A stretch of 64,000 bases of DNA from contig NZ_CP051774.1 in the NCBI RefSeq assembly GCF_012913485.1, forward strand, positions 6,076,001-6,140,000, in the 5' to 3' direction. The position numbers and the translations under genes are program-made. The notes below the pieces were generated by a model, which was not told where the DNA came from, did no database searches, and was given only the letters and a program-made list of their open reading frames with translations. This DNA is from Luteolibacter luteus. Its GTDB lineage: Bacteria > Verrucomicrobiota > Verrucomicrobiia > Verrucomicrobiales > Akkermansiaceae. Within the stretch, counting starts at the first letter, position 1. Each line of letters begins with the position of its first letter. Below, one piece after another: positions 8,503 to 16,991 of this stretch.

Positions 8503-9219
8503 ATGAAGAAAGCCAAACAGCTCCTCGAAGGAGCCAAAGCGATTCTCTTCGACATGGATGGCGTGCTCGTCGACTCGGAGCCGATGCACGAGCGGTCGAT
8601 CGTTGCCCTGAGCGCCGAACTCGGCGAAGCGATCACCAGCAAGGAAGTGCTCGATTCCTTCAAGGGGGCTCCCGAATTCATCATGGGCCGCCGTCTGCAA
8701 GAGATGTATCCAGCATCCGGCCTCGATGCGGAGCAGATCATCCGCCGCAAGGGCGATCTCTATGAAGGAATGTTCGATCAGGTCTCGTTGCTGCCCGGAG
8801 TGCTCGATTTCCTCAAGCAGTCCAAGGCCAACGGCCTCCGCTTCGCCTTGGCCACTTCCGCGAACCGCTTCACGCAGGAACTCAGCTTCAGCGGCCACGG
8901 CCTTGCACCTTGGTTCGAGGCGATCGTGACCGGCGAGGACATCACCCGTGGCAAGCCCGATCCTGAGCCTTACCTGCTCGCCGCCTCGAAGCTTGGCATC
9001 GCTCCGGAAGATTGCGTCGTGATCGAGGACTCGCTCAATGGCGTCCGCTCCGGCAAGGCCGCGGGCTGCAAGGTCATCGCCATCACCGGCACCTTCCCCC
9101 GCATCATCTTGTCAGAGTTGGGCCCGGATCTCATCATCGATGGCTTCAGCGAGCTGCTGTTTCCGAAGGACACCGCGCAAACCAAGCGTGAATCAGCAGC
9201 GCTTGGTAAAATAGCGTGA
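8503..9219 (+). CDS. HAD-superfamily phosphatase / beta-phosphoglucomutase-like
   Basis: The 238-residue product carries HAD motif I AILFDMDGVLVDSEPMH (nucleophile Asp in DMDGV), motif II in ALATSANRF, motif III lysine in RGKPDPEPYLLAA and motif IV VIEDSLNGVRSGKAAGC. The helical cap after motif I matches subfamily IA enzymes such as beta-phosphoglucomutase and sugar-phosphate phosphatases. Physiological substrate cannot be assigned. The frame is open from 8428, but the ATG at 8503 is preferred: it follows a purine-rich stretch (gataggggc) and gives the family-standard N-terminus. The 3' end overlaps the convergent methyltransferase gene by 74 bases. Confidence 0.9.
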   Translation: MKKAKQLLEGAKAILFDMDGVLVDSEPMHERSIVALSAELGEAITSKEVLDSFKGAPEFIMGRRLQEMYPASGLDAEQIIRRKGDLYEGMFDQVSLLPGVLDFLKQSKANGLRFALATSANRFTQELSFSGHGLAPWFEAIVTGEDITRGKPDPEPYLLAASKLGIAPEDCVVIEDSLNGVRSGKAAGCKVIAITGTFPRIILSELGPDLIIDGFSELLFPKDTAQTKRESAALGKIA

Positions 9220-9853
9220 CCTCTTCGAACCCGGCGGAGCCGATCAGCCGGCCGAGTTCAGCGGGCGGCAATACCGCCACCTCGCGACTGTAGGCAGCAC
9301 GCATCCGCTCAAGTTGCTCCGGCGGCACCTCCGCACCGGACTGGATGCGGGCCCATGCCTCCAGCACGCGGCCATACTCTGCGGTGGAGAGGTCTGCGGA
9401 AAGATCCGCATTCACCAGATAGCCACCGGGCAGCAATCGCTCGGCCATCCCTGCGAAGAACTCGCGCCGATCCTCCGGCCCGAGGATGAATTGGGAGACG
9501 AGGATGGAGGTCACTGCATGGAATTTTTCCGTGGTCGGCAGGGACTCCAGATAGCCCTTGTGAAAAACGCAGCGGCTGGCGATGCCCTCTTCCTCCGCCT
9601 TGCTCCGGCAGATGTCCAGCATCGCTCCCGCGGGCTCCAGCGCCGTGAAAGTCCAGCTAGGGAAGCGCTTGGCGAGGACGAACAGTTCGGCACCCGTGCC
9701 GACGCCCACGCAGAGGATCCGGGCATCTTCGGGCAGCGTGGAAAGAATCGCGATGGCGAGCTGCAATAGCGTATCGCGGAGCGGTGCCAGCTTCTTCGAT
9801 CGCTCGTCGTAGCTGGCCGCCTGATTCTTGTCGAAGAAGACCGGGTGGGACAT
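9146..9853 (-). CDS. class I SAM-dependent methyltransferase
   Basis: The preferred start (ATG at 9853, MSHPVFFDKNQAASYDERS) gives 235 residues. Rossmann-fold methyltransferase motifs are clear: motif I RILCVGVGTGAELFVLA, the acidic end of strand 2 in FTALEPAGAMLDICR, and a motif II/III region with VTSILVSQFIL followed by LLPGGYLVNADL. The layout resembles small-molecule methyltransferases of the UbiE/Tam type. The substrate is unknown. The frame extends to 9919, but that extension is arginine-rich and unlike protein. It is convergent with, and overlaps, the HAD gene. Confidence 0.87.
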   Translation of the reverse strand: MSHPVFFDKNQAASYDERSKKLAPLRDTLLQLAIAILSTLPEDARILCVGVGTGAELFVLAKRFPSWTFTALEPAGAMLDICRSKAEEEGIASRCVFHKGYLESLPTTEKFHAVTSILVSQFILGPEDRREFFAGMAERLLPGGYLVNADLSADLSTAEYGRVLEAWARIQSGAEVPPEQLERMRAAYSREVAVLPPAELGRLIGSAGFEEVTLFYQALLIHAWFARCPSETAAR

Positions 9854-10013
9854 GGGCCGCCGATTCTCAGACGGCACGGCAGCCTTGTCAAATGGGCCTC
9901 CGCGTCGCCGCGGGCGCACTTCATTTCATCCGCTGCGCAACTTTCCCCCGCGCCTCCGGTTTGCATGCAGAAGCAGGGAAAAGGTCTGCTCCTTGCCACT
10001 CCTCGTCGTTGCC

Positions 10014-10625
10014 ATGAAAGCGAACTCTCTCTGGATCCCGGCCATGGTGGCACTGCTCGCGGCATCCTGTGAAAAACAGGAAGATCCCGCTGCAGCCGCC
10101 GCAGCAAAGCCGAAGGCAATCAAGCCTGTGGCAAGCAAGCATCGCCCGGCTTCCGGTACCCCCTCCTCCAGCGCGCCGCTCACGCTGCCCGATGTCGGCG
10201 AATCGAAGGCCAGCCTCTCGATGCAGTCCGAGTCCCAGGCTGATCCTGCCGCTCAGGGCCAAGCTCACGCGGGCCCTGCACCCGCAGCACCTTCCCAAGC
10301 GCCGATGACCACGGAGGAGGCAAACGCCTGGCGAGAAGGCCGTCGCGCCGAACAGCGTGCGCAGCGGGTCGCCCAGGTGAGCGAGCGGATAAGCGCCCGC
10401 TTCAAGGAACGCGATGCCAATGGTGACGGGGTTCTCCAAGCCAGCGAGGTGTCCGAGCAAATGCAGCGTGGATTCAGCCGCATGGACACGAACGGCGACG
10501 GCGCATTGGATGCAGCCGAGCAGGAAGCCATGATTCAAAACATGGCCGACCGCGCCGGCAACGATGATGGCCGGGATCGCCGCGGCGGCGGACGTGGCGG
10601 ACGCGGACCGGGACGCGGGAGGTGA
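10014..10625 (+). CDS. EF-hand lipoprotein with Arg/Gly-rich tail
   Basis: The 203-residue product starts with a lipoprotein signal ending in LLAASC, so it should be lipidated and anchored in an envelope membrane. A low-complexity Ala/Pro/Ser linker follows. Two EF-hand calcium loops are then visible: DANGDGVLQASE and DTNGDGALDAAE, both with the D-x-[DN]-x-D-G pattern and the closing Glu. The last roughly 25 residues are rich in Arg and Gly (RRGGGRGGRGPGRGR), which is odd for an envelope protein. The ATG at 10014 is chosen because it gives the lipobox; upstream frame is shadow. Function beyond calcium binding is unknown. Confidence 0.82.
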   Translation: MKANSLWIPAMVALLAASCEKQEDPAAAAAAKPKAIKPVASKHRPASGTPSSSAPLTLPDVGESKASLSMQSESQADPAAQGQAHAGPAPAAPSQAPMTTEEANAWREGRRAEQRAQRVAQVSERISARFKERDANGDGVLQASEVSEQMQRGFSRMDTNGDGALDAAEQEAMIQNMADRAGNDDGRDRRGGGRGGRGPGRGR

Positions 10626-10629
10626 GTTC

Positions 10630-11091
10630 TTACCACCGCAGCTCCATGAAGATCGTCTCCGCCAGCGGAGTGTCGTAGTACGAGGACCTTCGTACAAATC
10701 CCAGGGACTCATAGAGCCGGATCGCCCCCTGCATCGGTGGCAAGGTGTCCAGCAGCATGGAGCGATAGCCGGCGCCCTTCGCTCCCTCGATCAACTGCTC
10801 GCACAAGCTGCGGCCAAGGCCTGTCTTTCTGAATTCCGGCCGCACGTAGAGCCGCTTCATTTCACAGATGTCATCCTTGAAGGGCCGGAACGCGGCGCAG
10901 CCCGCCAGGGCATCCCCTCCCCGTGCAATCAGAAGGAGGCCTTCCGGTGGCGCGTAGGCCCCCGGCAGTCCCGCCAGCTCAGTCTCGAAACCCTGATATC
11001 CCAGATCAAGATTCAGGGCGCGGGCATACTCGATGAAGATCTCGCGGATCCCCGCGAGGTCCTCGGCAGTGCTGGCTCGGGTGATTTCCAT
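10630..11091 (-). CDS. GNAT-family N-acetyltransferase
   Basis: The 153-residue product is a complete single-domain GNAT enzyme. The acetyl-CoA pyrophosphate-binding motif A is visible as MKRLYVRPEFRKTGLGRSLC (pattern R/Q-x-x-G-x-G/A), and motif B as AIRLYESLGFVRR near the C-terminus. The central strand GCAAFRPF is typical. Acceptor substrate is unknown. It ends convergently with the EF-hand lipoprotein gene four bases away and starts divergently from a second GNAT gene, but the two are not obviously a duplicated pair. Confidence 0.88.
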   Translation of the reverse strand: MEITRASTAEDLAGIREIFIEYARALNLDLGYQGFETELAGLPGAYAPPEGLLLIARGGDALAGCAAFRPFKDDICEMKRLYVRPEFRKTGLGRSLCEQLIEGAKGAGYRSMLLDTLPPMQGAIRLYESLGFVRRSSYYDTPLAETIFMELRW

Positions 11092-11204
11092 GGCGGATGC
11101 CCCGGAGGAAATCAGGTCGCTTTCACCGTGGCCACGCCCAAATCGGGTGCCTCACCCTGCTTCCCGCCATTGCCATCCCGACGCTCATCCGCTTGGCTGC
11201 TGCA

Positions 11205-11909
11205 ATGCTAGGAAAGGACACACTTGCGAAGGCAGATGCCTATTGGGCCGGAGAGATGGGGCTCCTTGCGGATGAGCTTTTCCGCGAGTCGCTTCACGTT
11301 CGCCCGCATGGCGAACGCTTGGCGGATTACAACGGCATCTTCGCGCTCTTTCGCAACGGCAGGACCGCGATCTCCCATCCCGCCGATCGCCCCGATGTGC
11401 TCCGTGCCTGCCTGCCTGAAGTGCTCTTTGACCCCGCTCTCTTCGCCGCCGGCTTCCCCGGCAAGATGGTCATCGGCCCTGCCAGTATCGCCTACGCGGA
11501 AGCACTCGAAGCCAGTTCGAAAGCACAGCCGCTGACGGCGAGCCACCATCTGCAGGCTCAAGCACTGCGTGACGCCTGTACCGAAAGCGAATGGGTCCAC
11601 GGCGGTTGCGAGTTGGGGGAGGTCGTTGCCTCGGGTGTCTTTGCCGATGGGAGGCTGGTTGCCCTTGCCAGCTACGAAATCTGGGACGGCAGCATCGCCC
11701 ACATCTCGATCGTCAGTCATCCCGAGCATCGCGGCCAAGGTCACGGACGGACTGCCGTGGCCCATGTCGCGAAGCGCGCCTTGGAGGCCAGGCTGGTCCC
11801 CCAGTATCGCACCCTCATCGCGAACGCACCGTCCATTCGCATCGCCGGATCACTGGGCTTCATCCCCTATGCCACCTCCGTGGCCGTGCGCCTTGGCACG
11901 CCAGGTTGA
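11205..11909 (+). CDS. GNAT-type acetyltransferase with N-terminal extension
   Basis: From the ATG at 11205 the product has 234 residues. The first 130 or so form an unrecognised domain (LGKDTLAKADAYWAGEMG, then HGERLADYNGIFALFRNGRTA). The C-terminal half carries a GNAT core: VASGVFADGRLVALASYEIW, then the acetyl-CoA-binding motif AHISIVSHPEHRGQGHGRTA, and a final SIRIAGSLGFIPYATSVAVRL. The arrangement resembles GCN5-related proteins of the FR47 type with an N-terminal partner domain. The upstream frame (from 11097) lacks protein character. Substrate is unknown. Confidence 0.8.
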   Translation: MLGKDTLAKADAYWAGEMGLLADELFRESLHVRPHGERLADYNGIFALFRNGRTAISHPADRPDVLRACLPEVLFDPALFAAGFPGKMVIGPASIAYAEALEASSKAQPLTASHHLQAQALRDACTESEWVHGGCELGEVVASGVFADGRLVALASYEIWDGSIAHISIVSHPEHRGQGHGRTAVAHVAKRALEARLVPQYRTLIANAPSIRIAGSLGFIPYATSVAVRLGTPG

Positions 11910-11984
11910 GCATCCCCTGTCACGGATTCGTCACCGCTTGCTTGTTGGTGGACATTCGGGAACTCCGGTGAAGATGTAGGATCT

Positions 11985-12803
11985 ATGAAAAAATTCTCAT
12001 CTCTCCCCTTAGCGGCTTTATGCCTCCTCGCCGCGCTTGGCACCGCCAGTGCCCAAGTGGTCAGCATCAAGGGATCGGACACCTTGGGAGCCCAGTTGGT
12101 GCCCCAGCTTGCCGAGGCCTTCAATGCGAAGAACAAGGACAAGCCCGTGAAGTTCGAGATCGCCGCCGAAGGCTCAGCGGTCGCCTTCACCGCCCTGACC
12201 AATGGCACCGCCCACATCGGCATGTCATCACGCCAGGCCACGCCGGCGGAGCTCGCTGCCGCCAAGGCAAAGGGAATCAACCTGAAGGAAATCGTCGCTT
12301 GCCACGACATGATCGTCGTCATCGTCAATAAGGCGAATCCCATCAAGAAGCTCAGCCCGAAAGAGGTTGAGAAAATTTTCACGGGTCAGGTAAAGGACTG
12401 GGCCGAAGTGAAGGGCATGCCGGGAGAGATCTCGATCTACACCCGAAATACCGCTTCCGGAACCTACAAGGATTGGCAAAAGATCGCCATGAACGGTCGC
12501 GACTATGTGAGGACCGCCCAGAAGATGGCGGGCGGCGAGCAAGTCGTTGAGGAGGTCTCCTCAAACAAGAACGGCATCGGCTACGTCGGCCTCGCCTTCT
12601 CCGACAAGCCGGGCGTGAAAGGCGTGATGATCGATACCATCGCCCCTCTCGCCGCCAATGCGGAGAAGTATCCCTTCAGCCGCAAGTGCTACTACTACCT
12701 TCCGGAGAATGCGGATCAGAATGCAGTCGCCTTTGTGGAATTCGCCACCAGCGAGGAAGGCCACAAGATCGCGAGAAGCCTCGGCTTCGTGCCGGAGGAG
12801 TGA
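11985..12803 (+). CDS. PstS-like periplasmic phosphate-binding protein
   Basis: The 272-residue product has a clear signal peptide (MKKFSSLPLAALCLLAALGTASAQ). The mature domain follows the PBP-like phosphate-binding fold: IKGSDTLGAQLVPQLAEAF, HIGMSSRQATPAEL, a VEKIFTGQVKDWAEV stretch and YTRNTASGTYKDWQK, the last matching the SGT phosphate-binding loop. It ends in a typical FVEFATSEEGHKIARSLGFVP. Proteins of this kind deliver phosphate to the Pst ABC transporter or signal phosphate status. No pstC, pstA, pstB or phoU gene is near, so it may be an orphan or auxiliary binding protein. AGGA lies eight bases before the ATG, a usable ribosome-binding site. Confidence 0.9.
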   Translation: MKKFSSLPLAALCLLAALGTASAQVVSIKGSDTLGAQLVPQLAEAFNAKNKDKPVKFEIAAEGSAVAFTALTNGTAHIGMSSRQATPAELAAAKAKGINLKEIVACHDMIVVIVNKANPIKKLSPKEVEKIFTGQVKDWAEVKGMPGEISIYTRNTASGTYKDWQKIAMNGRDYVRTAQKMAGGEQVVEEVSSNKNGIGYVGLAFSDKPGVKGVMIDTIAPLAANAEKYPFSRKCYYYLPENADQNAVAFVEFATSEEGHKIARSLGFVPEE

Positions 12804-12807
12804 GGGG

Positions 12808-13299
12808 TCACCCCTCGTAGGCCTTCTTCAGTTCGGCGATGTCGAGCTTCTTCATCTGCATCATCGCGCCGAAGGCACGCTTGCAGCGCGGATCGCTCAG
12901 GTCCTTGGTGAGATCCCTCAGGATACTTGGCACGACCTGCCAGGAAAGGCCGAACTTGTCCTGCACCCAGCCGCACTGCTGGGCCTCGACTGGACCGCCT
13001 TCGCCCAGCTTCTCCCAGAAGTAGTCCACCTCCGCCTGATCGGCACAATCGATCTGGAAGGAGATTGCGGGGCTGAGCGTGAAGTGCGGGCCGCCATTGA
13101 GCCCGGTGAAGCGGTGGCCCTCCAGTTCGAATTCCACGACCATCACCGAGCCCGCCGGGCGGCCGTGCTGCTCCTGTCCCACCTCGCTGTAGCGCGAGAT
13201 CTCCGTGATTCGGGAATTCTTGAAGATGCTCACATAGAAATTCGCGGCTTCTTCGGCCTGATGGTCGAACCAAAGGCAGGGAGTGATTTTCGAGATCAT
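12808..13299 (-). CDS. VOC-family protein (PhnB-like)
   Basis: The 163-residue product has the vicinal-oxygen-chelate fold pattern of PhnB/3-demethylubiquinone-methyltransferase-like proteins: KITPCLWFDHQAEEAANFYV at the N-terminus, VMVVEFELEGHRFTGLNGGP in the middle, and DKFGLSWQVVPSILRDLT followed by MMQMKKLDIAELKKAY at the end. Many such proteins are annotated as methyltransferase relatives, but the fold is that of glyoxalase/dioxygenases and substrate is not known. It faces the PstS-like gene convergently with only four bases between stops. Confidence 0.88.
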   Translation of the reverse strand: MISKITPCLWFDHQAEEAANFYVSIFKNSRITEISRYSEVGQEQHGRPAGSVMVVEFELEGHRFTGLNGGPHFTLSPAISFQIDCADQAEVDYFWEKLGEGGPVEAQQCGWVQDKFGLSWQVVPSILRDLTKDLSDPRCKRAFGAMMQMKKLDIAELKKAYEG

Positions 13300-13417
13300 G
13301 GTGATGGATGGGTCGGTGGTTTGTGTTGCTCTTCAGGAAGACGACGGATGGAGCAGGTAGGATCGGACAGCCTCGGGGAAACTTTTTCCGGAATCCCAAG
13401 CCAAAGCTCCCAAGCGA

Positions 13418-13442
13418 AAGGGCGGACCATCGGCCCGCCCTT
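13418..13442 (-). terminator. hairpin downstream of the DUF2383-like gene
   Basis: A perfect 8-base stem (AAGGGCGG and CCGCCCTT on the plus strand) with a 9-base loop lies 24 bases beyond the stop codon of the minus-strand gene ending at 13466. On the minus strand the stem is followed by TTCGCTTGG, a weak T-tract. Confidence 0.55.
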
Positions 13443-13465
13443 CCATCTTCGCAAGGTGACATCGC

Positions 13466-13903
13466 TCAACTCGCTCGCAGGCTTTCGAGCGCCGAGACAT
13501 GCTTGGTCAGCGGGGGTTGGAGATCACGACGGATTACGGTTTTGATTTCGTCCATCACCTCCGGGTTGCGCAGGGCTTCGTCATACTCGTTGATCCCATG
13601 CTCCTCGCCTTCTTCCAGCACGGCTAGGGCGGGGCTTTCTCCCAGCAGCTTCGCCGCGCCTTCCACGGCCTTCGCAAAGCTGCCCCAGGCCCCTGAGTTG
13701 GTCGCTGGCGTGGCTCCCATGTCCACCAGATGGTCGCAGAGTCGGGCTGCACTGTTCACGTGGTCCGTCCGGATGGACTGGAGCGCGGCACGCTCGGGCT
13801 CGGAGCTGAATTTCTCGATGGCCTGCGTGTAGGTTTCGATTGCGGAAAGCTCGCCGCGCAGAAGGCTGTTGCAGATTTCCGCACATTCATCGGTTGCGTT
13901 CAT
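13466..13903 (-). CDS. DUF2383-like ferritin-fold stress protein
   Basis: The ATG at 13903 gives 145 residues, all helical, with no signal peptide. The sequence matches the PA2169/DUF2383 four-helix-bundle style: CNSLLRGELSAIETYTQAIEKF in helix 1, RTDHVNSAARLCDHLVDMGATP in helix 2, WGSFAKAVEGAAKLLGE and a final helix starting EEGEEHGINEYDEAL. Carboxylate and histidine residues at ferritin-like positions (E, H) are present, but whether metal is bound is not known. Members are often found among stress-related genes. The upstream frame extension to 13957 is not protein-like. Confidence 0.8.
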   Translation of the reverse strand: MNATDECAEICNSLLRGELSAIETYTQAIEKFSSEPERAALQSIRTDHVNSAARLCDHLVDMGATPATNSGAWGSFAKAVEGAAKLLGESPALAVLEEGEEHGINEYDEALRNPEVMDEIKTVIRRDLQPPLTKHVSALESLRAS

Positions 13904-14125
13904 ATCTTTGGGGTGGGTTGAGGCAGGCGGAATTGCCAGCCCCCTTCTTTGAAGCAAGGGCTATGCGATTTTATAACCCGCTTGTTTCCAGAGGCTGGTG
14001 AAATGGCGCAATTGCATATCTCCGCCTTGCCCGGTGCCTCGCATTGCCGATTGCAAAATCCGGTGACCGCGGAAAAAGCGGAGTGTTCCAGTGGACGTCG
14101 CGCGAAAGCGGGTGAACTTCCTCCT

Positions 14126-14287
14126 ATGGCAGCAAAACCAAAGGAGCGCGAGGCCGTCGAGGAGAACCGCAAGGCACCGGTCCCCGAGCCGGTGGGCGAC
14201 GGTTTCCCGAGGGAAAAGGATGTCTCCACGCCCCCTCCCGGCAGCGATCAGGCGCGGCCAGACAAGGAGCGGGATGAGGATCGCTAA
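14126..14287 (+). CDS. small, highly charged, probably disordered protein
   Basis: The frame from the ATG at 14126 gives 53 residues rich in Lys, Glu, Asp and Pro (AAKPKEREAVEENRK, then a proline/glycine-rich middle and the tail ARPDKERDEDR). There is no hydrophobic core, so the product would be intrinsically disordered. The frame is open further upstream, but that part is not protein-like. No family is recognised. A second small gene follows on the same strand. Confidence 0.35.
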   Translation: MAAKPKEREAVEENRKAPVPEPVGDGFPREKDVSTPPPGSDQARPDKERDEDR

Positions 14288-14346
14288 CGGTTGGGAAAAG
14301 CGACTTGATTCCCATCTCCCGGATGGATGACGATGGGAGAAATCGG

Positions 14347-14368
14347 GTTCCCGAAAAAGAACGGGAAC
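14347..14368 (+). other. short hairpin between two small genes
   Basis: GTTCCCG (14347-14353) pairs with CGGGAAC (14362-14368) around an A-rich 8-base loop. It lies 60 bases after one small gene and 50 before the next. It may terminate or attenuate transcription, but no T-run follows. Confidence 0.3.
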
Positions 14369-14420
14369 AGTTCATCAGCCCTAACCCCTCCGGTGCGCTG
14401 CACCGGTCCCAAGCAAGCGC

Positions 14421-14681
14421 ATGAACAACGTGAAAATCGGCGACATGGTCCGGCTCCCAGGTTTCCCCGGATTGCTCAGAATCGAGGATGTTTCAGGGGC
14501 CCGTGGCACGGTTTCGTGGACCTCCTCCACGGGTGATATGATCCGTGGCGAAGTCTTCCTCTCGCAACTCCAGCCCGCCGATTGGTACCAGGGGAAAGGC
14601 GAGTGCGTCGAGCAAGTCGGCCAGCCCGCGGACATGCCCTTCCTCCATGAGGAAGACTGGCATCTGCCGCAGGATGGCTGA
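14421..14681 (+). CDS. small SH3/KOW-like protein, unknown function
   Basis: The 86-residue product begins NNVKIGDMVRLPGFPGLLRIEDVSG and continues with RGTVSWTSSTGDMIRGEVFLSQL. That is the strand pattern of a small beta barrel of the KOW/SH3 type, as in DUF1653-like or cold-shock-size proteins that handle VRL-x-G-x-x-G-x-V turns. The C-terminal quarter is acidic. There is no signal peptide. The family could not be named. Its 3' end lies nine bases from the convergent fusion gene. Confidence 0.65.
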   Translation: MNNVKIGDMVRLPGFPGLLRIEDVSGARGTVSWTSSTGDMIRGEVFLSQLQPADWYQGKGECVEQVGQPADMPFLHEEDWHLPQDG

Positions 14682-14689
14682 GGAGCGTG

Positions 14690-16648
14690 TCAGGCCGAAA
14701 GCACGATGCCCGCTTCCCCGCCGACATTCCGGCGTGAGGGGCGTACTTCTTCAGCCAGGCTGGCCATGAACTCCTCATGCTGGATCAGCTCGAGACGTCC
14801 GTCGTGGTGTTCCACGATGGCGGTCAGGCTCTCCACCCAGTCTCCGGAATTCAGGTAGCGGATCTCTCCGACCTGCTTGTCCTCCGGCGTGTGGATGTGG
14901 CCGCAGATAATGCCGTCGCAGCCTTTCCGCCGTGCGAATTCCTGGAGCTGGGTTTCGTACTCCCCCACGAAGTTCACTGCGGACTTCACCCGCGCTTTGA
15001 TCGCCTTGCTCACCGAGTAGTATTCCTTCCCGCGCCACGCACGGTAGCGGTTGTAGACCCGGTTGGCGGCAAGCAGCGCATCGTAGCCGATCGCCCCCAG
15101 CACCGCGATCCACTTGTGATTCGTGGAGACGGAGTCGAAGCCATCGCCATGCACCACCAGGTAGCGCTTTCCATCCACGCCCTTGTGAATGTGCTCCTTC
15201 ACGAATTGCAGCTTGCCGAAGCCGAGCGGTAGGAAGCGTTCCAGGATGTCATCGTGATTGCCGCGGAGATACACCACCTCGGTATCGTCCTTCTCCATCT
15301 TCTTCAGCACGGTGCGGATGAAGCGGCTGTGGCGCTTGCGCCACTTCGCGCCGCGCTTCAGGGCCCACCCGTCGATGATGTCGCCATTCAGCACCAGCTT
15401 CTCGCAGCGGGTGTGTTTCAGGAAATCGATGACTTCGTGGACCTTCGCATCCGCCGTGCCGAGGTGCACATCGGAGATGAAGATAGTGCGGAAGTTCCGC
15501 TTCGGGCGCTTCTTGCGCTCCTTGAGCGTGAGGGTCACCGGACCGCGGGCCTCGGAGGCTTCGCGCAGGTGGTTCTCGAACGACTCGACCACCTGGTCCC
15601 AGCCGAGGTTTTCGGCGGAGGCACGGGCGCGCCTCCGGAAGGAATCATCACGCCAGCGCTGCAGCGCGGCCATGCACTCGCCAAGGTAGGCATCCCCATT
15701 CCCCTTGGGTGACTTCAGGCCATTGTGCCCATGCTCCACGTGGCGCGCGGAGGCGGCGTAATCGTGGCTCACCGTGACCAGCCCGCTGGCCATGCCCTCC
15801 AGCAGCACATTGCCGAAGGTCTCGGTCTCGCTGGGAAAAAGCAGGATATCGGCGGACGCATAGTGGCGCGCCAGATCCTCGCCGGTCTGCATCCCGGCGA
15901 AGTGGACGAAGGAGTGCTCCACCCGCAGCTTCTCACGCAGCGGGCCGTCGCCCACCACCACGCAGCGCAGATCCGGCACGAGCTCCCGCATCTTGCGAAA
16001 GCATTCCATGGCGAAGGGCAGGTTCTTTTCCGCAGCCACCCGGCCCACGATGATCGCGACCGGTGATTCGCCTCGCGCACCCCAAGTAGCACGCAGGGAG
16101 GCGTCTCGCTTCTCCGGATGGAAGAGCTCGGTATCCACGCCGCGACCGAGCAGCCGCACGTTGTTGAAACCCTCGCGACGCAGCATGTCCACCAGGTCGG
16201 AGGTGGGTGCCATGGTCAGATCCGCACGATTGTGCACGCGCTTCAGGTAGGACATCGCCGCGGGCTGCAAGCCCCCGAGGCGATACTGCTCCATGTACTG
16301 ATGGAAATTCGTGTGGAAGCCGGCGGCCACCGGGATCTCCAGCGAGTTCGCCGTCTTGATCGCGGAGCTGCCCAGCGGGCTCTCCGTGGCCACATACACG
16401 GCATCCGGCCGGCGCTTCATCCAGCGCTTCCGCAGCTTGAACGGGCCCGGCAAGCCGACCCGCACCTCCTTGTAACCCGGCAGCGGGAGCGAGGCTGTCA
16501 CGGTTTCCCCCGGTCCCCCGCCCTCTCCGGTGCGGATGACATGAACCAAGTGCCCGCGCCGGCGCAACCCGTCGCAAAGCCGACCGAGCGTCATGGCCAC
16601 GCCGTTGACGTCGGGAGCGAAGGTATCGGTGACGATGTCAATTCTCAT
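14690..16648 (-). CDS. fusion of GT4 glycosyltransferase and LpxH-like metallophosphoesterase
   Basis: The 652-residue cytoplasmic protein has two enzymatic halves. Residues 1-370 form a GT-B glycosyltransferase of family 4: N-terminal IVTDTFAPDVNGVAMTLGRL, the second Rossmann domain starting VAIIVGRVAAEKNLPFAME, and the nucleotide-sugar site SETETFGNVLLEGMASG. Residues about 386-630 form a calcineurin-like phosphoesterase: ISDVHLG (D393, H395), NGDIIDGW (D423), RGNHDD (N464, H465), VHGDGFD (H500) and CGHIHTP (H584, H586). All metal ligands expected of UDP-2,3-diacylglucosamine hydrolase relatives are present. Known LpxH hydrolyses the pyrophosphate in lipid A synthesis; here the partner suggests a glycolipid or capsule intermediate. 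One continuous frame with no internal stop links both halves. Confidence 0.9.
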   Translation of the reverse strand: MRIDIVTDTFAPDVNGVAMTLGRLCDGLRRRGHLVHVIRTGEGGGPGETVTASLPLPGYKEVRVGLPGPFKLRKRWMKRRPDAVYVATESPLGSSAIKTANSLEIPVAAGFHTNFHQYMEQYRLGGLQPAAMSYLKRVHNRADLTMAPTSDLVDMLRREGFNNVRLLGRGVDTELFHPEKRDASLRATWGARGESPVAIIVGRVAAEKNLPFAMECFRKMRELVPDLRCVVVGDGPLREKLRVEHSFVHFAGMQTGEDLARHYASADILLFPSETETFGNVLLEGMASGLVTVSHDYAASARHVEHGHNGLKSPKGNGDAYLGECMAALQRWRDDSFRRRARASAENLGWDQVVESFENHLREASEARGPVTLTLKERKKRPKRNFRTIFISDVHLGTADAKVHEVIDFLKHTRCEKLVLNGDIIDGWALKRGAKWRKRHSRFIRTVLKKMEKDDTEVVYLRGNHDDILERFLPLGFGKLQFVKEHIHKGVDGKRYLVVHGDGFDSVSTNHKWIAVLGAIGYDALLAANRVYNRYRAWRGKEYYSVSKAIKARVKSAVNFVGEYETQLQEFARRKGCDGIICGHIHTPEDKQVGEIRYLNSGDWVESLTAIVEHHDGRLELIQHEEFMASLAEEVRPSRRNVGGEAGIVLSA

Positions 16649-16991
16649 GGATATTCAAGAGATTTAAACAATCTGCACCTAGCATGTAGCATGAGGGACT
16701 TGCGGCATGTCTTACCTTTCACGTGGCGATTTCGACACGTGCTCCGCTCCCAGAGGTAGGACCCCTCGCCTCCGCCGCCACGGGTAATCAGGAGGTAGGT
16801 CGGACGCCCAAGCAACCATCCTTGGGAACCGAGCCTCTCTGAAAGCCCCCTGTGGCAAGTAGACACTCCTGCCCGCCCCCCACAGCGCTCCAGTCCCAAT
16901 CGCACCTTCCCCCGCAAGGGAAAGACCGCAGGCTCAAGGGTGCGAACGGAGCGACCGAGTCAGAGATTGCCGATCAAGGGGATCCCCTCTC
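16649..16991. other. non-coding interval with paired CACGTG palindromes
   Basis: No credible gene is present. Two CACGTG palindromes (16720-16725 and 16736-16741) lie 16 bases apart about 75-90 bases before the start of the minus-strand fusion gene, a spacing of roughly one and a half helical turns. They could be an operator. TTTAAA at 16663-16668 lies only 15-20 bases from the start codon and is too close to be a usual -10 box. Nothing else stands out. Confidence 0.35.
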
